The notes: a model not told the origin generated them from the sequence alone. A stretch of DNA of 64,000 nucleotides from Amycolatopsis azurea DSM 43854 (GCF_001995215.1 NZ_MUXN01000023.1:104748-168747); one strand, 5' to 3'; numbered from the stretch's first letter, positions 32,950 to 40,840 are shown. A program made the numbers and translations.

Positions 32950-33498
32950 TCAGCCCGACCAGCCACTCAGCCGGGTCAGAAGCCGTTCCAGGACCTCGGG
33001 ATCGGCGCCGACGGGGTCACCCGAGACGGGCTCGTCCACCAGGGTCCGGCGATCGCCCCGCCTCGGCAGCTGGACCTGTCCGGCCGACAGGCCACCGGGC
33101 AGCGGCAGCTCGCACCAGAAGGTCACGCCGCCGGTCTCGCTCGGCGCCACCCCGGTCCGCTCACCCGGCGCGGGGGTCGGCACGGGAAGCCCGTCCAGCT
33201 CGTGGTCGACCTCGATGACCAGCACGTCCGACCGCAGGCGCAATCTCAGCGTCAGGAACGGCGGCTCCTTCGGATCGGCGGCGTCGACCAGCGTGCCCAC
33301 CAAAGCGGCGGCGGCGGTCTTCGCCTGATCGAGCAACGGCCGCAAGGACCAGTCCGACAGGATGAGACGGACGAAGAGCTCGGAGCACAACACCGCGTTC
33401 GGTTGTGCCACCAGCCGGAGGTCGTCCACCTGGGAAGTGCGCGCGCTCAAACCAAGGCCTTCCTCGTCGACGTGCGAGCGTGCATCATGCCACTCCAT
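32950..33498 (-). CDS. Degenerate HATPase-fold regulatory protein
   Basis: 182 residues. The segment AQPNAVLCSELFVRLILSDWSLRPLLDQA aligns by pattern with the start of actinobacterial RsbW-like ATP-binding proteins, but the N-box that should follow (S-E-L-V-T-N-A) reads AAAALVGTLVDAAD, so the Asn and Glu for Mg-ATP are missing. No G-box is seen, and the 80-residue C-terminus is Pro/Gly-rich. It is likely a non-ATP-binding partner protein, if the fold assignment is right. ATG 33498 is chosen; the frame is open to 33570. Divergent from lysE across TTTGGTCC repeats. Confidence 0.55.
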   Translation of the reverse strand: MEWHDARSHVDEEGLGLSARTSQVDDLRLVAQPNAVLCSELFVRLILSDWSLRPLLDQAKTAAAALVGTLVDAADPKEPPFLTLRLRLRSDVLVIEVDHELDGLPVPTPAPGERTGVAPSETGGVTFWCELPLPGGLSAGQVQLPRRGDRRTLVDEPVSGDPVGADPEVLERLLTRLSGWSG

Positions 33499-33531
33499 CC
33501 GGTGACGGACTCCGGCCGCCTCGATCAAGCC

Positions 33532-33579
33532 TTTGGTCCAGTGGAGTGAACCGGCTTTGGTCCTGTCCATCGGACCAAA
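33532..33579. promoter_or_regulatory. TTTGGTCC operator cluster
   Basis: TTTGGTCC occurs at 33532-33539 and 33556-33563, and its inverse GGACCAAA at 33572-33579. The last two form a perfect 8-bp dyad with an 8-bp spacer. All three lie between the divergent starts at 33498 and 33600. Confidence 0.6.
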
Positions 33580-33599
33580 CTGCGCGCAAAGTGGTCTGC

Positions 33600-34211
33600 G
33601 TGAGCATCGCCTTCCTGATCACCACGCTGATCGTGGTCGCCACGCCCGGCACCGGCGTGGTCTACACCTTGTCCGCCGGACTGGCCCGCGGCCGACGCGC
33701 GAGCATCATCGCCGCGACCGCCTGCACCCTCGGGATCGTCCCCCACATGGTGGCCGCGGTCACCGGCCTCGCGGCGCTGCTGCACGCGAGCGCGATGGCG
33801 TTCGAAATCATCAAGTACCTCGGTGTGGCCTACCTGCTCTACATGGCGTGGGCGACGTTGCGGGACCGGGAAGCGATCGTCGTCGAAGGCGATCCCGAAC
33901 CGGCGTCGGCGCTGCGGACGATCACCTCCGGCGTGCTGATCAACGTCCTGAACCCGAAGCTGACCCTGTTCTTCTTCGCGTTCCTGCCACAGTTCGTCCC
34001 GGCGGGCGAGCCCGGTTCCGTCCCGCGGATGCTGCTGCTGAGCGGGGTGTTCATGCTGGCGACGTTCGTGGTGTTCAGCGTGTACGGCGTCCTCGCCGCC
34101 GGCGTCCGCCACCAGGTCCTTTCCCGGCCGCGCGTGCTCGCCTGGACCCGGCGGGTCTTCGCCGGTTCCTTCGCCGCACTCGGCGCCAAACTCGCGTTCA
34201 CCACCCAGTAG
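33600..34211 (+). CDS. LysE/RhtB-family exporter
   Basis: 203 residues with about six membrane helices. Family marks are VATPGTGVVYTLSAGLARGRR near the N-terminus, YLGVAYLLYMAWATLRDRE, and INVLNPKLTLFFFAFLPQFV. It exports amino acids or similar small molecules. GTG 33600 is preceded by AAAGTGG; GTG 33591 is in frame too. The next gene begins 11 bp downstream, so the two form an operon. Confidence 0.88.
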   Translation: MSIAFLITTLIVVATPGTGVVYTLSAGLARGRRASIIAATACTLGIVPHMVAAVTGLAALLHASAMAFEIIKYLGVAYLLYMAWATLRDREAIVVEGDPEPASALRTITSGVLINVLNPKLTLFFFAFLPQFVPAGEPGSVPRMLLLSGVFMLATFVVFSVYGVLAAGVRHQVLSRPRVLAWTRRVFAGSFAALGAKLAFTTQ

Positions 34212-34222
34212 ACAGGTCTCCC

Positions 34223-34852
34223 ATGCGACTCCAGCACCACCCCGACGTCCGCGCCGAGCACCCCACCCTCGCCGTCGGCACGTTCGAAGCCATCGGTATC
34301 ACCCCCGAAATGCCTGTCGACCTCGAAAAGTTCATCGAGCGGGCGACGCGACGGCTCGCGGACGGCCCGGAATCGGAATTCCCCGAGATCCAGGCCTGGC
34401 GCCGGGCGTTCGCCAAGATGGGCCTGAAACCCACGCAGTACCGCTGCGCGTCGGAATCGCTGCTGCGCCGTCTCCGGAAAGAGGGCACGCTCCCCCGGAT
34501 CCATCCGGTGATCGACCTCTGCAACGCGGTCTCGGTCGCCTACGCCATCCCGGTCGCGGTACTCGACGTCGCGAAGATCGACGGCTCCCTCGAAGTCCGT
34601 CACGCGCGCGGCGACGAGAAGTACGTGACCTTCGGGGGCACGGTCGAGCATCCGAACCCGGGCGAGGTGATCTTCGCCGACGAAGACGGACAGGCCCACG
34701 CGCGGCGGTGGACGAACCGGCAGAGCGGGCATTCCGCCGTCTCCGCCACGACGTCCGACGTGCTGATCGTTTCCGAAGGGCTGCACGCGACGGCCGCCGA
34801 GGACGTCCGGCTGCTGATCGAGACCATCGCGGGCGAACTCAGGAGGCCTTGA
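34223..34852 (+). CDS. B3/B4 tRNA-editing-domain protein
   Basis: 209 residues: FPEIQAWRRAFAKMGLKPTQYRCASESLLRRL, LPRIHPVIDLCNAVSVAYAIPVA, and NPGEVIFADEDGQAHARRWTNRQS match stand-alone proteins with the B3/B4 domain of phenylalanyl-tRNA synthetase beta. These may hydrolyse mischarged tRNA or free aminoacyl compounds. Coupling to a LysE exporter suggests a link to unusual or toxic amino acids, which is inference. Its 3' end overlaps ku by 14 bp (convergent). Confidence 0.83.
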   Translation: MRLQHHPDVRAEHPTLAVGTFEAIGITPEMPVDLEKFIERATRRLADGPESEFPEIQAWRRAFAKMGLKPTQYRCASESLLRRLRKEGTLPRIHPVIDLCNAVSVAYAIPVAVLDVAKIDGSLEVRHARGDEKYVTFGGTVEHPNPGEVIFADEDGQAHARRWTNRQSGHSAVSATTSDVLIVSEGLHATAAEDVRLLIETIAGELRRP

Positions 34853-35780
34853 GCGCTTTCTCCAGCCCGGCGCGCGTCATCTTCGAACGCCCCTTGATGT
34901 CCCGCTCCCGCGCGAGCTTCTCCAGATCCGCCTTCGACAACGAGGACAGGTCTTTCTTTCCTGGAGACTTCTTCGCCCCGGACTTCTTGGCCTCGGATTT
35001 CTTGGCCTTCCCGCTCTCCACGCTCTTCGACAGCGCCTCGAACAGGTCGACGACCTTCGTCGGCTCACCGGGCTCGGTGGCGGGCGTGATGGTCTCGCCC
35101 TTCTTCTTCGCCTTGATCAGCTTCCGCACACGTTCGGTGTAGGTGTCGCGGTACTCCTCGGGCCGCCAGTCGTCGCTCATCGCGTCGATCAGGTCGACGG
35201 CCATGTCGAGTTCCTTGCCGCGCGCCTTGGCCTTGCCCGGCAGATCCGGCAGCTCCTCGGCGGGATCCCGCAGGTCGGCGGCGAAATGCAGGGTGTTGAG
35301 CACCATGACGCCGTCCCCGGACCGGACCAGTGACAGGTACTCGCGGCCGCGCATGACGAATTTCGCGACCCCGGCCTTGCCCGATGAACGCATCGCTTCG
35401 AGCAGCAGCGCGTACGGACGCTCGAACTCGTCTTTCGCGGGCGCGAGCCAGTACGTCTTGTCGAAGAACATCGGGTCGACGGCGTTCAGCGCGACGAAAC
35501 TCTCGATGTCGAGCGACTTCGACCGGCCAGGGGCGATCTCGTCGAGCTCGGCGGGTTCGACGACCACGTATTCACCGCTGTCGAGCTCGTACCCCTTGAC
35601 GATGTCGTCGAAGTCGACTTCCTTGCCGGTGCGCTCGTTCACCCGCCGGTACCGGATGCGGTCCTCGGTGCCGCGCTGGAACTGGCGGAAGTGCACCGTG
35701 TGGTCCTCGACCGCGCTGTACAGCCGGACCGGCACCGTCACCAGACCGAGCGAAAGCGAACCGCTCCAGACCGGGCGCAT
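34839..35780 (-). CDS. ku: DNA end-binding protein Ku
   Basis: 313 residues. Core: MRPVWSGSLSLGLVTVPVRLYSAVEDH, RIRYRRVNERTGKEVDFDDIVKGYE, and SGKAGVAKFVMRGREYLSL. The C-terminus after residue 250 is Lys-rich (KAKKSEAKKSGAKKSPGKK) and ends in a SAP-like helix pair (LSKADLEKLARERDI, SKMTRAGLEKAL), an extension known in actinomycete Ku that helps DNA binding. Ku holds DNA ends for non-homologous end joining with LigD; no ligD lies in the window. ATG 35780 begins with the conserved R-x-x-W-S-G. Confidence 0.94.
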   Translation of the reverse strand: MRPVWSGSLSLGLVTVPVRLYSAVEDHTVHFRQFQRGTEDRIRYRRVNERTGKEVDFDDIVKGYELDSGEYVVVEPAELDEIAPGRSKSLDIESFVALNAVDPMFFDKTYWLAPAKDEFERPYALLLEAMRSSGKAGVAKFVMRGREYLSLVRSGDGVMVLNTLHFAADLRDPAEELPDLPGKAKARGKELDMAVDLIDAMSDDWRPEEYRDTYTERVRKLIKAKKKGETITPATEPGEPTKVVDLFEALSKSVESGKAKKSEAKKSGAKKSPGKKDLSSLSKADLEKLARERDIKGRSKMTRAGLEKALKAS

Positions 35781-35837
35781 GGGCACACTCCTCTCCTCAA
35801 GCGCCTGATACCCGGAACGGCGGTCGATCACACCTGG

Positions 35838-36116
35838 TCAGAGGCTGAACGCGAGAGACTGGAGAAGGACGACGGCGAGGAACACGAGGGTGAAGGCGAG
35901 ATCGAACGCCACTCCGCCCGCCCGCACCGGGCGGACCACGCGGCGGACCGGCGCCAGCACCGGTTCGGTCACCCGGTGCGCGATCCCGCGCGCCCGGAAA
36001 GCCCAGGAAGGCAGCCTGGTGGCGAGGTTGACGGCCCAGTCCAGCACCATCCGGACGACGAGCACGATCAAGTACAGGGTGAGCAGGAAACCCAGCAGAT
36101 CGCCGAGAGCACTCAT
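35838..36116 (-). CDS. YggT-family membrane protein
   Basis: 92 residues: LGDLLGFLLTLYLIVLVVRMVLDW, a loop with VTEPVLAPVRRVVRPVRAGGVAFDLA, and a second helix FLAVVLLQSLAF. This is the YggT layout, usually near division genes or stress loci; role unclear. GGAGTGTGCCG precedes ATG 36116. A long hairpin lies about 65 bp upstream. Confidence 0.82.
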   Translation of the reverse strand: MSALGDLLGFLLTLYLIVLVVRMVLDWAVNLATRLPSWAFRARGIAHRVTEPVLAPVRRVVRPVRAGGVAFDLAFTLVFLAVVLLQSLAFSL

Positions 36117-36180
36117 GACGGCACACTCCTCTTTGGTCCAGTGTGCCGCGCCTTGCTGGGAGAAACCTGTGACGAAAGAA

Positions 36181-36237
36181 GGGGCTTCCAGGGCGGTTGG
36201 CCACCCCCAGTACGAAGGCCAACCGCCGCGGAGCCCC
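36181..36237. other. Long two-part RNA hairpin
   Basis: GGGGCT (36181-36186) pairs with AGCCCC (36232-36237), then after a small internal loop GGCGGTTGGCC (36192-36202) pairs with GGCCAACCGCC (36217-36227). The loop is 14 nt. It lies upstream of yggT and 310 bp upstream of the SARP gene, with no gene end next to it, so a terminator role is not obvious. Confidence 0.55.
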
Positions 36238-36509
36238 TACACACGGTTCGGCGCGCTGCCCCGTCGCGCCGTGCCCGTCAGCTGATGTCTTCAGCTTTCC
36301 AAGACCCTGCATCGGATTTACATCGGCTCGTCACCGGCGGCATCCGCGCAGTTCAGGGGTCGCCAGGCGTAGAATCGAACCGGTTTGAAGGCAGGCACGC
36401 GCCCGCCCGTTAGGCCGAATGCCGTACGGCGGACCCCGCGTCGATCTGGCTGGAGGCCGAGGCGGTGGGCTAGGGTGCCGGTCAGCCGGCGAACGGACTG
36501 GAGGTAGTG
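36238..36509. other. Intergenic region upstream of the SARP gene
   Basis: No supported gene. A 73-codon minus frame (36318-36539) has no recognisable family or ribosome site. TAGGGT at 36471-36476 could be a -10 element for the SARP gene, giving a start near 36483. Confidence 0.4.
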
Positions 36510-36525
36510 CGTGAGCACGCTCACG
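36510..36525 (+). promoter_or_regulatory. Palindrome upstream of the SARP gene
   Basis: CGTGAGC-AC-GCTCACG, a perfect 7-bp dyad with a 2-bp spacer, ending 22 bp before ATG 36548. Candidate operator for autoregulation or for another regulator. Confidence 0.5.
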
Positions 36526-36547
36526 GCCTCGGACGACATAGTCGCAT

Positions 36548-39478
36548 ATGACCGCTGATCGTTTACCCGATTCGGCGGAATCCGCCCTAACCCCCGGCGA
36601 TCCGAAACACCCCGGTCAGCGATCCCAGCTCAGCTTTTCCGTTCTCGGCCCGCTCGAGGCCGAGGTCGACGGCGTGCCCGTCCGGCTGGGCGGACGCCGT
36701 GAACAGCGCCTCCTCGCCGCCCTGCTGATCAACGCGGGCAGGCTGGTCCCGGTGTCGTACCTGATCGGCACGATGTGGCCGGAAGAGCCACCGAAGACCG
36801 CTGTCCGCCAGGTCAGCAACGCGATCGCGCGGCTGCGGCACGACCTCGGCGTGGCCCGGTCCGCCGTGGTCACCACCGGCTCCGCCTACCGGGTCGTCAC
36901 CAGCAGCGCCTCGGTCGACTCGGTCCGCTTCGAAGCGGACTACAACCAGGGCGCCGAGCTTCTGGCGGCCGGGCTGATCTCCCAGGCGGCCGCCAAGCTC
37001 GCGGACGCGCTCGCGCTCTGGCGCGGCCCGGCCTTCGACGGTCTCGAAGGCGACGCCATCGAGCAGACGGCGCGGAGACTCGACGAAGAACGCCTCGCCG
37101 CGTCCGAGCTCCTGATCGGCGCCCGGCTCCGGCTCGGCGAGACCGAAGCGGCCGCGCGGGAAGCCTTCGACCTGGCCGCCTGGCACCCCACTCGCGAGAC
37201 CCTCCAGGTCCTCACCATGCTGGCGCTCTACCGGGCGGGCCGCGGCGCCGACGCGCTCCGGACGTTCGACCGGACCAGGATCGCGCTCGCCGACGAACTC
37301 GGCGTCGACCCGAGCTCAGAACTGAGCACGCTCCACCAGCAGATCCTGCGCACCGACGCCGAGCTGATGCAGGACGGCGCCCTCGTCCGGTACGGCGTCG
37401 GCGGACTCCGGACCGGGATGGACACCGGCGGGCGCCGCGAGGACGCGGACGCGCAGAAGGCCCTCTTCCCCCGGCCCGCGCAGCTTCCCGCGGACCTCCC
37501 GGCGTTCGGCGGCCGCGCCGCGGAGCTGCGGACCGTCCTCGAAATCGGCCAGGACGACTCCTCGACGGGGCCGCGGCTGATCGCGATCGACGGGATGCCC
37601 GGCGTCGGCAAGACAGCGCTGGCCGTCCATTCCGCCCACCGGCTCGCCCCGCTGTTCCCCGACGGGCAGCTCTTCGTGAACCTCGAAGGGTTCTCACCGG
37701 CGGGCGACCCCGTCGACCCCGCGTCCGCGCTCGAAGCGCTGCTGCGGTCGCTCGGCATCCAGGGTTCGGACATCCCCGCCGGAACCGACCAGCGCGCGGC
37801 GTTGTTCCGCAGCTGCCTCGCCGGCAAACGGATGCTCGTGGTGCTGGACAACGCCATCGGGGCGACACAGGTGAGCCCGCTGTTGCCCGGTTCGGCGAGT
37901 TGCTGCGTGCTGATCACCAGCCGGACCCGGCTCGTGGACCTCGACGGCGCCGAACTGCTCTCCTTGGAACCGTTCAGCCGGGCCGACGCGGTGGACCTGC
38001 TGGGCCGGATCGTCGGGCCGTCCCGGTTGAAGCGGGAATCCCCCGACGCGGCGGACCAGGTCGCGAGCCTGTGCGGTGACCTTCCGCTCGCGCTGGCCGT
38101 CACGGCGAGCCGTCTGCGGGCACGGGCGTCCTGGACACTCGACTTCGTCGCCCGGCAGTTGCGGGACGAGCGGAACAGGTTCGGCGAGCTCACCGCGGGG
38201 GAACGCGACGTCGCGGGCGCTTTCCGAGTGTCCTATCTGAACTTGACCGAAACCGAGCGCCTGGTGTTCCGCCGGTTGAGCCATCACCCCGGTGCCGCGT
38301 TCGACCTTCACTCGACGGCGGCCCTGGCCGAAGTGGACCTCGGCGAGGCTCGCCGCCTGGCCGAACGCCTCGTCGACGTGAACCTGTTGCGGCAGCCGTC
38401 GATGGACCGGTACGAGATGCACGACCTCCTCCGCAGCTACGGGCGCGAACTCCTGCTCGCGGAGGAGCCCGAACACCAGCGCGAGGCGATGATGCGGCGG
38501 CTGTTCGACTACTACCGCAGCACCGTCGCGGCCGCGATGGACTTCATCGACCCGGACTCCGAAGACGAGCCGGGCGGCCTCGAAGTGCCGAAGAGCGAGT
38601 TCGGCCAGTACTTCGCCGACTACGACCAGGCCGCGAACTGGATGGACGCCCAATGGCAGAACGTCCTGCCGGTGGCCGTCGCGATGAACAACCATCAGCG
38701 CTACTCGGACCTCGTGCTCTTCTGCTCGGCGGTCTGGCGCTACTTCGACAACCGCGGCTACTACCGGCAGGCCAGGGAACTGGAGACCCTCGCCCTGTCC
38801 GCCGCGCGGGTCACCGGGAACGTGGTCCTCGAGTACCAGGCCCTGCACATGTACGCGCTGACCCTGTGGCGGCTCAACGAGTTCACCGAGGCGAACCGGC
38901 TGTTCAACGAGGTGTTCGAGCTGGCCTCGACCACCGGCGACGTGCGGATGCAGTGCCGGGCCAGGGGCAATTCGGGCGTCACCCACTGGCTCAAGGGCGA
39001 GTCCGACCAGGCGATCGAACACCTCGGCTGGGTCCGCGAGACCGCTCACACCCACGGCAGCGTGCTCATCGAAGCCCGCGCCCGGCACCGGATCGGGCTG
39101 ATCCACACCGAGAACAGTCGCTATGCGGAAGCCGCCGAGGAACTCGACCAGGCGCTGAGACTGGCCCACGAGAACGAATCACCCGATCTCGAGGCGGAAT
39201 GCCTTCTCGCTCTCGGTATCAATTCGCGTGCACTCGGCGATGGCGAACTCGCGGTCACCCAGTTCACGACCGCGATGGAAGTGCTCGAATCGACCGGGAA
39301 TCGCAGCATGCTGCCCATCGCCCACAAGGAGTTGGCGTCCGCTTTCGACATTCTCGGTGAGCACCCGAATGCGGAACGTCATCGCCGGTTCGCTTTACGC
39401 TTATACACCGATCTCGGCATCTTGGAGTCGCCCGAAGCTCGCGAACTCAAACAGCACTTGAACGATTACTCGGCGTAA
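36548..39478 (+). CDS. AfsR-like SARP regulator (OmpR-type DBD, BTAD, NB-ARC, TPR)
   Basis: 976 residues. Residues about 28-118 are an OmpR-type winged helix (LSFSVLGPLEAEVDG, REQRLLAALLINAGRLVPVSYL). Residues about 125-270 are the bacterial transcriptional activation domain (AADALALWRGPAFDGLEG, ADELGVDPSSELSTLHQQIL). An NB-ARC ATPase follows with P-loop IDGMPGVGKTALAVHSAHRL near residue 355, and the last 330 residues are TPR-like helices (HMYALTLWRLNEFTEANRLFNE). This is the full AfsR architecture, a pathway activator controlled by nucleotide and probably by a bound signal. It stands immediately before a peptide gene and a SagB-type gene and is probably their activator. Confidence 0.9.
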   Translation: MTADRLPDSAESALTPGDPKHPGQRSQLSFSVLGPLEAEVDGVPVRLGGRREQRLLAALLINAGRLVPVSYLIGTMWPEEPPKTAVRQVSNAIARLRHDLGVARSAVVTTGSAYRVVTSSASVDSVRFEADYNQGAELLAAGLISQAAAKLADALALWRGPAFDGLEGDAIEQTARRLDEERLAASELLIGARLRLGETEAAAREAFDLAAWHPTRETLQVLTMLALYRAGRGADALRTFDRTRIALADELGVDPSSELSTLHQQILRTDAELMQDGALVRYGVGGLRTGMDTGGRREDADAQKALFPRPAQLPADLPAFGGRAAELRTVLEIGQDDSSTGPRLIAIDGMPGVGKTALAVHSAHRLAPLFPDGQLFVNLEGFSPAGDPVDPASALEALLRSLGIQGSDIPAGTDQRAALFRSCLAGKRMLVVLDNAIGATQVSPLLPGSASCCVLITSRTRLVDLDGAELLSLEPFSRADAVDLLGRIVGPSRLKRESPDAADQVASLCGDLPLALAVTASRLRARASWTLDFVARQLRDERNRFGELTAGERDVAGAFRVSYLNLTETERLVFRRLSHHPGAAFDLHSTAALAEVDLGEARRLAERLVDVNLLRQPSMDRYEMHDLLRSYGRELLLAEEPEHQREAMMRRLFDYYRSTVAAAMDFIDPDSEDEPGGLEVPKSEFGQYFADYDQAANWMDAQWQNVLPVAVAMNNHQRYSDLVLFCSAVWRYFDNRGYYRQARELETLALSAARVTGNVVLEYQALHMYALTLWRLNEFTEANRLFNEVFELASTTGDVRMQCRARGNSGVTHWLKGESDQAIEHLGWVRETAHTHGSVLIEARARHRIGLIHTENSRYAEAAEELDQALRLAHENESPDLEAECLLALGINSRALGDGELAVTQFTTAMEVLESTGNRSMLPIAHKELASAFDILGEHPNAERHRRFALRLYTDLGILESPEARELKQHLNDYSA

Positions 39479-39490
39479 TTCTCCGTTTCG

Positions 39491-39532
39491 CTCCGGTACT
39501 CTGATGGCGTAGGTATATTCGCTTGACCGGAG
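39491..39532 (+). promoter_or_regulatory. Promoter with inverted repeat for the peptide/SagB genes
   Basis: TATATT (39514-39519) is a good -10; the -35 position 17 bp upstream is CTCCGG. CTCCGGT (39491-39497) and ACCGGAG (39526-39532) form a 7-bp inverted repeat bracketing the -10. A non-consensus -35 covered by a repeat fits an activator-dependent promoter, plausibly for the SARP. Confidence 0.5.
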
Positions 39533-39559
39533 TAACCGCTCACGGAGAGGATCGGCGAC

Positions 39560-39682
39560 ATGCATGATGAAGACGACGATGAGTTCTTGTACGAGCTCGA
39601 AGCGGAGTACAAGGCACAGAGCACCTGGGGCGGGTTCGAGCCGCCGCCGAACGGCGGGCCTCCTTTCCGTTCGCGACACTGA
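39560..39682 (+). CDS. 40-residue acidic peptide, candidate RiPP precursor
   Basis: A 41-codon gene with GGAGAGG (39544-39550) nine bases before ATG 39560. Residues 1-17 are strongly acidic (MHDEDDDEFLYELEAEY, nine Asp/Glu). The rest is Gly/Pro/aromatic-rich: STWGGFEPPPNGGPPF and a basic end RSRH. There is no cysteine; Ser21, Thr22 and Ser38 are the only hydroxyl side chains besides Tyr. An acidic leader followed by a Gly/Pro core, between a SARP regulator and a SagB-type dehydrogenase, is what a precursor of a modified peptide would look like. I do not recognise the sequence. It could instead be a small regulatory protein. Confidence 0.7.
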   Translation: MHDEDDDEFLYELEAEYKAQSTWGGFEPPPNGGPPFRSRH

Positions 39683-39735
39683 ATGACCTGAATTATTCTG
39701 AAAACATTACTGGGGACTGGGGCGCAAGACTTTCG

Positions 39736-40809
39736 ATGCTGGTAAGGGTTTCCTCTTGCGGAACGCTCTATTGGTCCGACGGTGACCTCGTCTGGGACGA
39801 TCACCTCGGACATCGCCAGCTCAAACTCGCCGAAGGAACTGAACGTGTCCTGCGATGGTTCAGTTCTTGGCGAGAACCGGAATCGATCCGTGAAGCGGAC
39901 GAAAATCCCGAGACAGGGGAAAGACTCGTCCGTATCGCGCGAGCGATGATCCGGTACGACGTGCTGGTGGTCAAAGGTTCTTCCCGGCGACAAAGGGAAG
40001 AAGAGATCCTTCGGGATTGGGGTCCTTGGGGAACGTCCGTGCGGGCGTTTCACTTCGGCACCCGCTCCTTGCGTGAGACCGAGTTCACGACCAGCGAAAT
40101 GACCGCGAAAACCTTGCTGGAGAAGGCGAAGGCCAGCCCTCCGCCTTCTCCGGTGAGGCCGTCGGGCGAATACGACGCGATAGCGCTGCCCGAGCCGTCA
40201 CCGGAGCAGGTGAACGCGATCGGACTCGGCGACGCGCTGAGCAAGCGCAGAAGCGTCCGCGAGTTCGGCGAAGAACCCATGCGGCTGCTCGATTTGAGCA
40301 CGCTGCTCACAGCGGCCCGGCCGACGAGGCCGGAAACTCATCCCGACATCCCCACCACCGGGAACATCTTCAAGACGAGCCCGTCGGGCGGGGCGAGGCA
40401 TCCGACCGAGGTGTACGTCTACGCCAGGAACGTCGAGGGCCTGGAACAGGGGATCTACCACTACGACGGCTTTCGGCACGGGCTCACGCCTCTGGACGGC
40501 AAAATCGACGACGACGAACTGGTCGCCTTGGCCGGCGATCAGCAGTGGACCGGGAACGCCGGCGCGCTGCTGATCTACACCAGTGTCATCGAGCGGAACC
40601 AGTGGAAGTATCCGGTGAGCCGGACCTACCGGGTGCTGCTGATGGACGTCGGGCACCTCAGCCAGACCGTCTACCTGCTGGCGACGGCACTCGGACTGAA
40701 CGTCACGTTCACCGCGGCGCTTCGCGACGAATTGGTCGAGGACCTTCTGGGGTGCGATCCGGCGAACGAACTGGTGCTCGGTATGTCGGTGCTCGGCACT
40801 CGCGTGTGA
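39736..40809 (+). CDS. SagB-type (nitroreductase-fold) peptide dehydrogenase
   Basis: 357 residues. Residues about 1-110 form a separate N-terminal domain with a winged-helix look (GTLYWSDGDLVWDDHLGH, LVRIARAMIRYDVLVVKG) that may bind a leader peptide. Residues about 160-357 are the FMN-binding nitroreductase fold: LGDALSKRRSVREFGEEPM, TSPSGGARHPTEVYVYARNV, GIYHYDGF, and LLMDVGHLSQTVYLLATALGL. SagB enzymes oxidise azoline rings to azoles in modified peptides. No YcaO cyclodehydratase or protease is adjacent, so the reaction here is open. It begins 53 bp after the peptide gene, in a stretch richer in A+T than the neighbourhood. Confidence 0.87.
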   Translation: MLVRVSSCGTLYWSDGDLVWDDHLGHRQLKLAEGTERVLRWFSSWREPESIREADENPETGERLVRIARAMIRYDVLVVKGSSRRQREEEILRDWGPWGTSVRAFHFGTRSLRETEFTTSEMTAKTLLEKAKASPPPSPVRPSGEYDAIALPEPSPEQVNAIGLGDALSKRRSVREFGEEPMRLLDLSTLLTAARPTRPETHPDIPTTGNIFKTSPSGGARHPTEVYVYARNVEGLEQGIYHYDGFRHGLTPLDGKIDDDELVALAGDQQWTGNAGALLIYTSVIERNQWKYPVSRTYRVLLMDVGHLSQTVYLLATALGLNVTFTAALRDELVEDLLGCDPANELVLGMSVLGTRV

Positions 40810-40840
40810 TGGCCGCATTGCCGGATTGGCCGTAGCTCCG

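Noticed and set aside
36360-36440. tRNA-like TTCGATTC stretch on the minus strand
   Set aside because: The putative T-loop is not flanked by pairing stem bases, and no acceptor or anticodon stem can be drawn.
36318-36539. 73-codon minus-strand frame before the SARP gene
   Set aside because: No ribosome site, no recognisable family, and it overlaps the predicted SARP promoter and operator.
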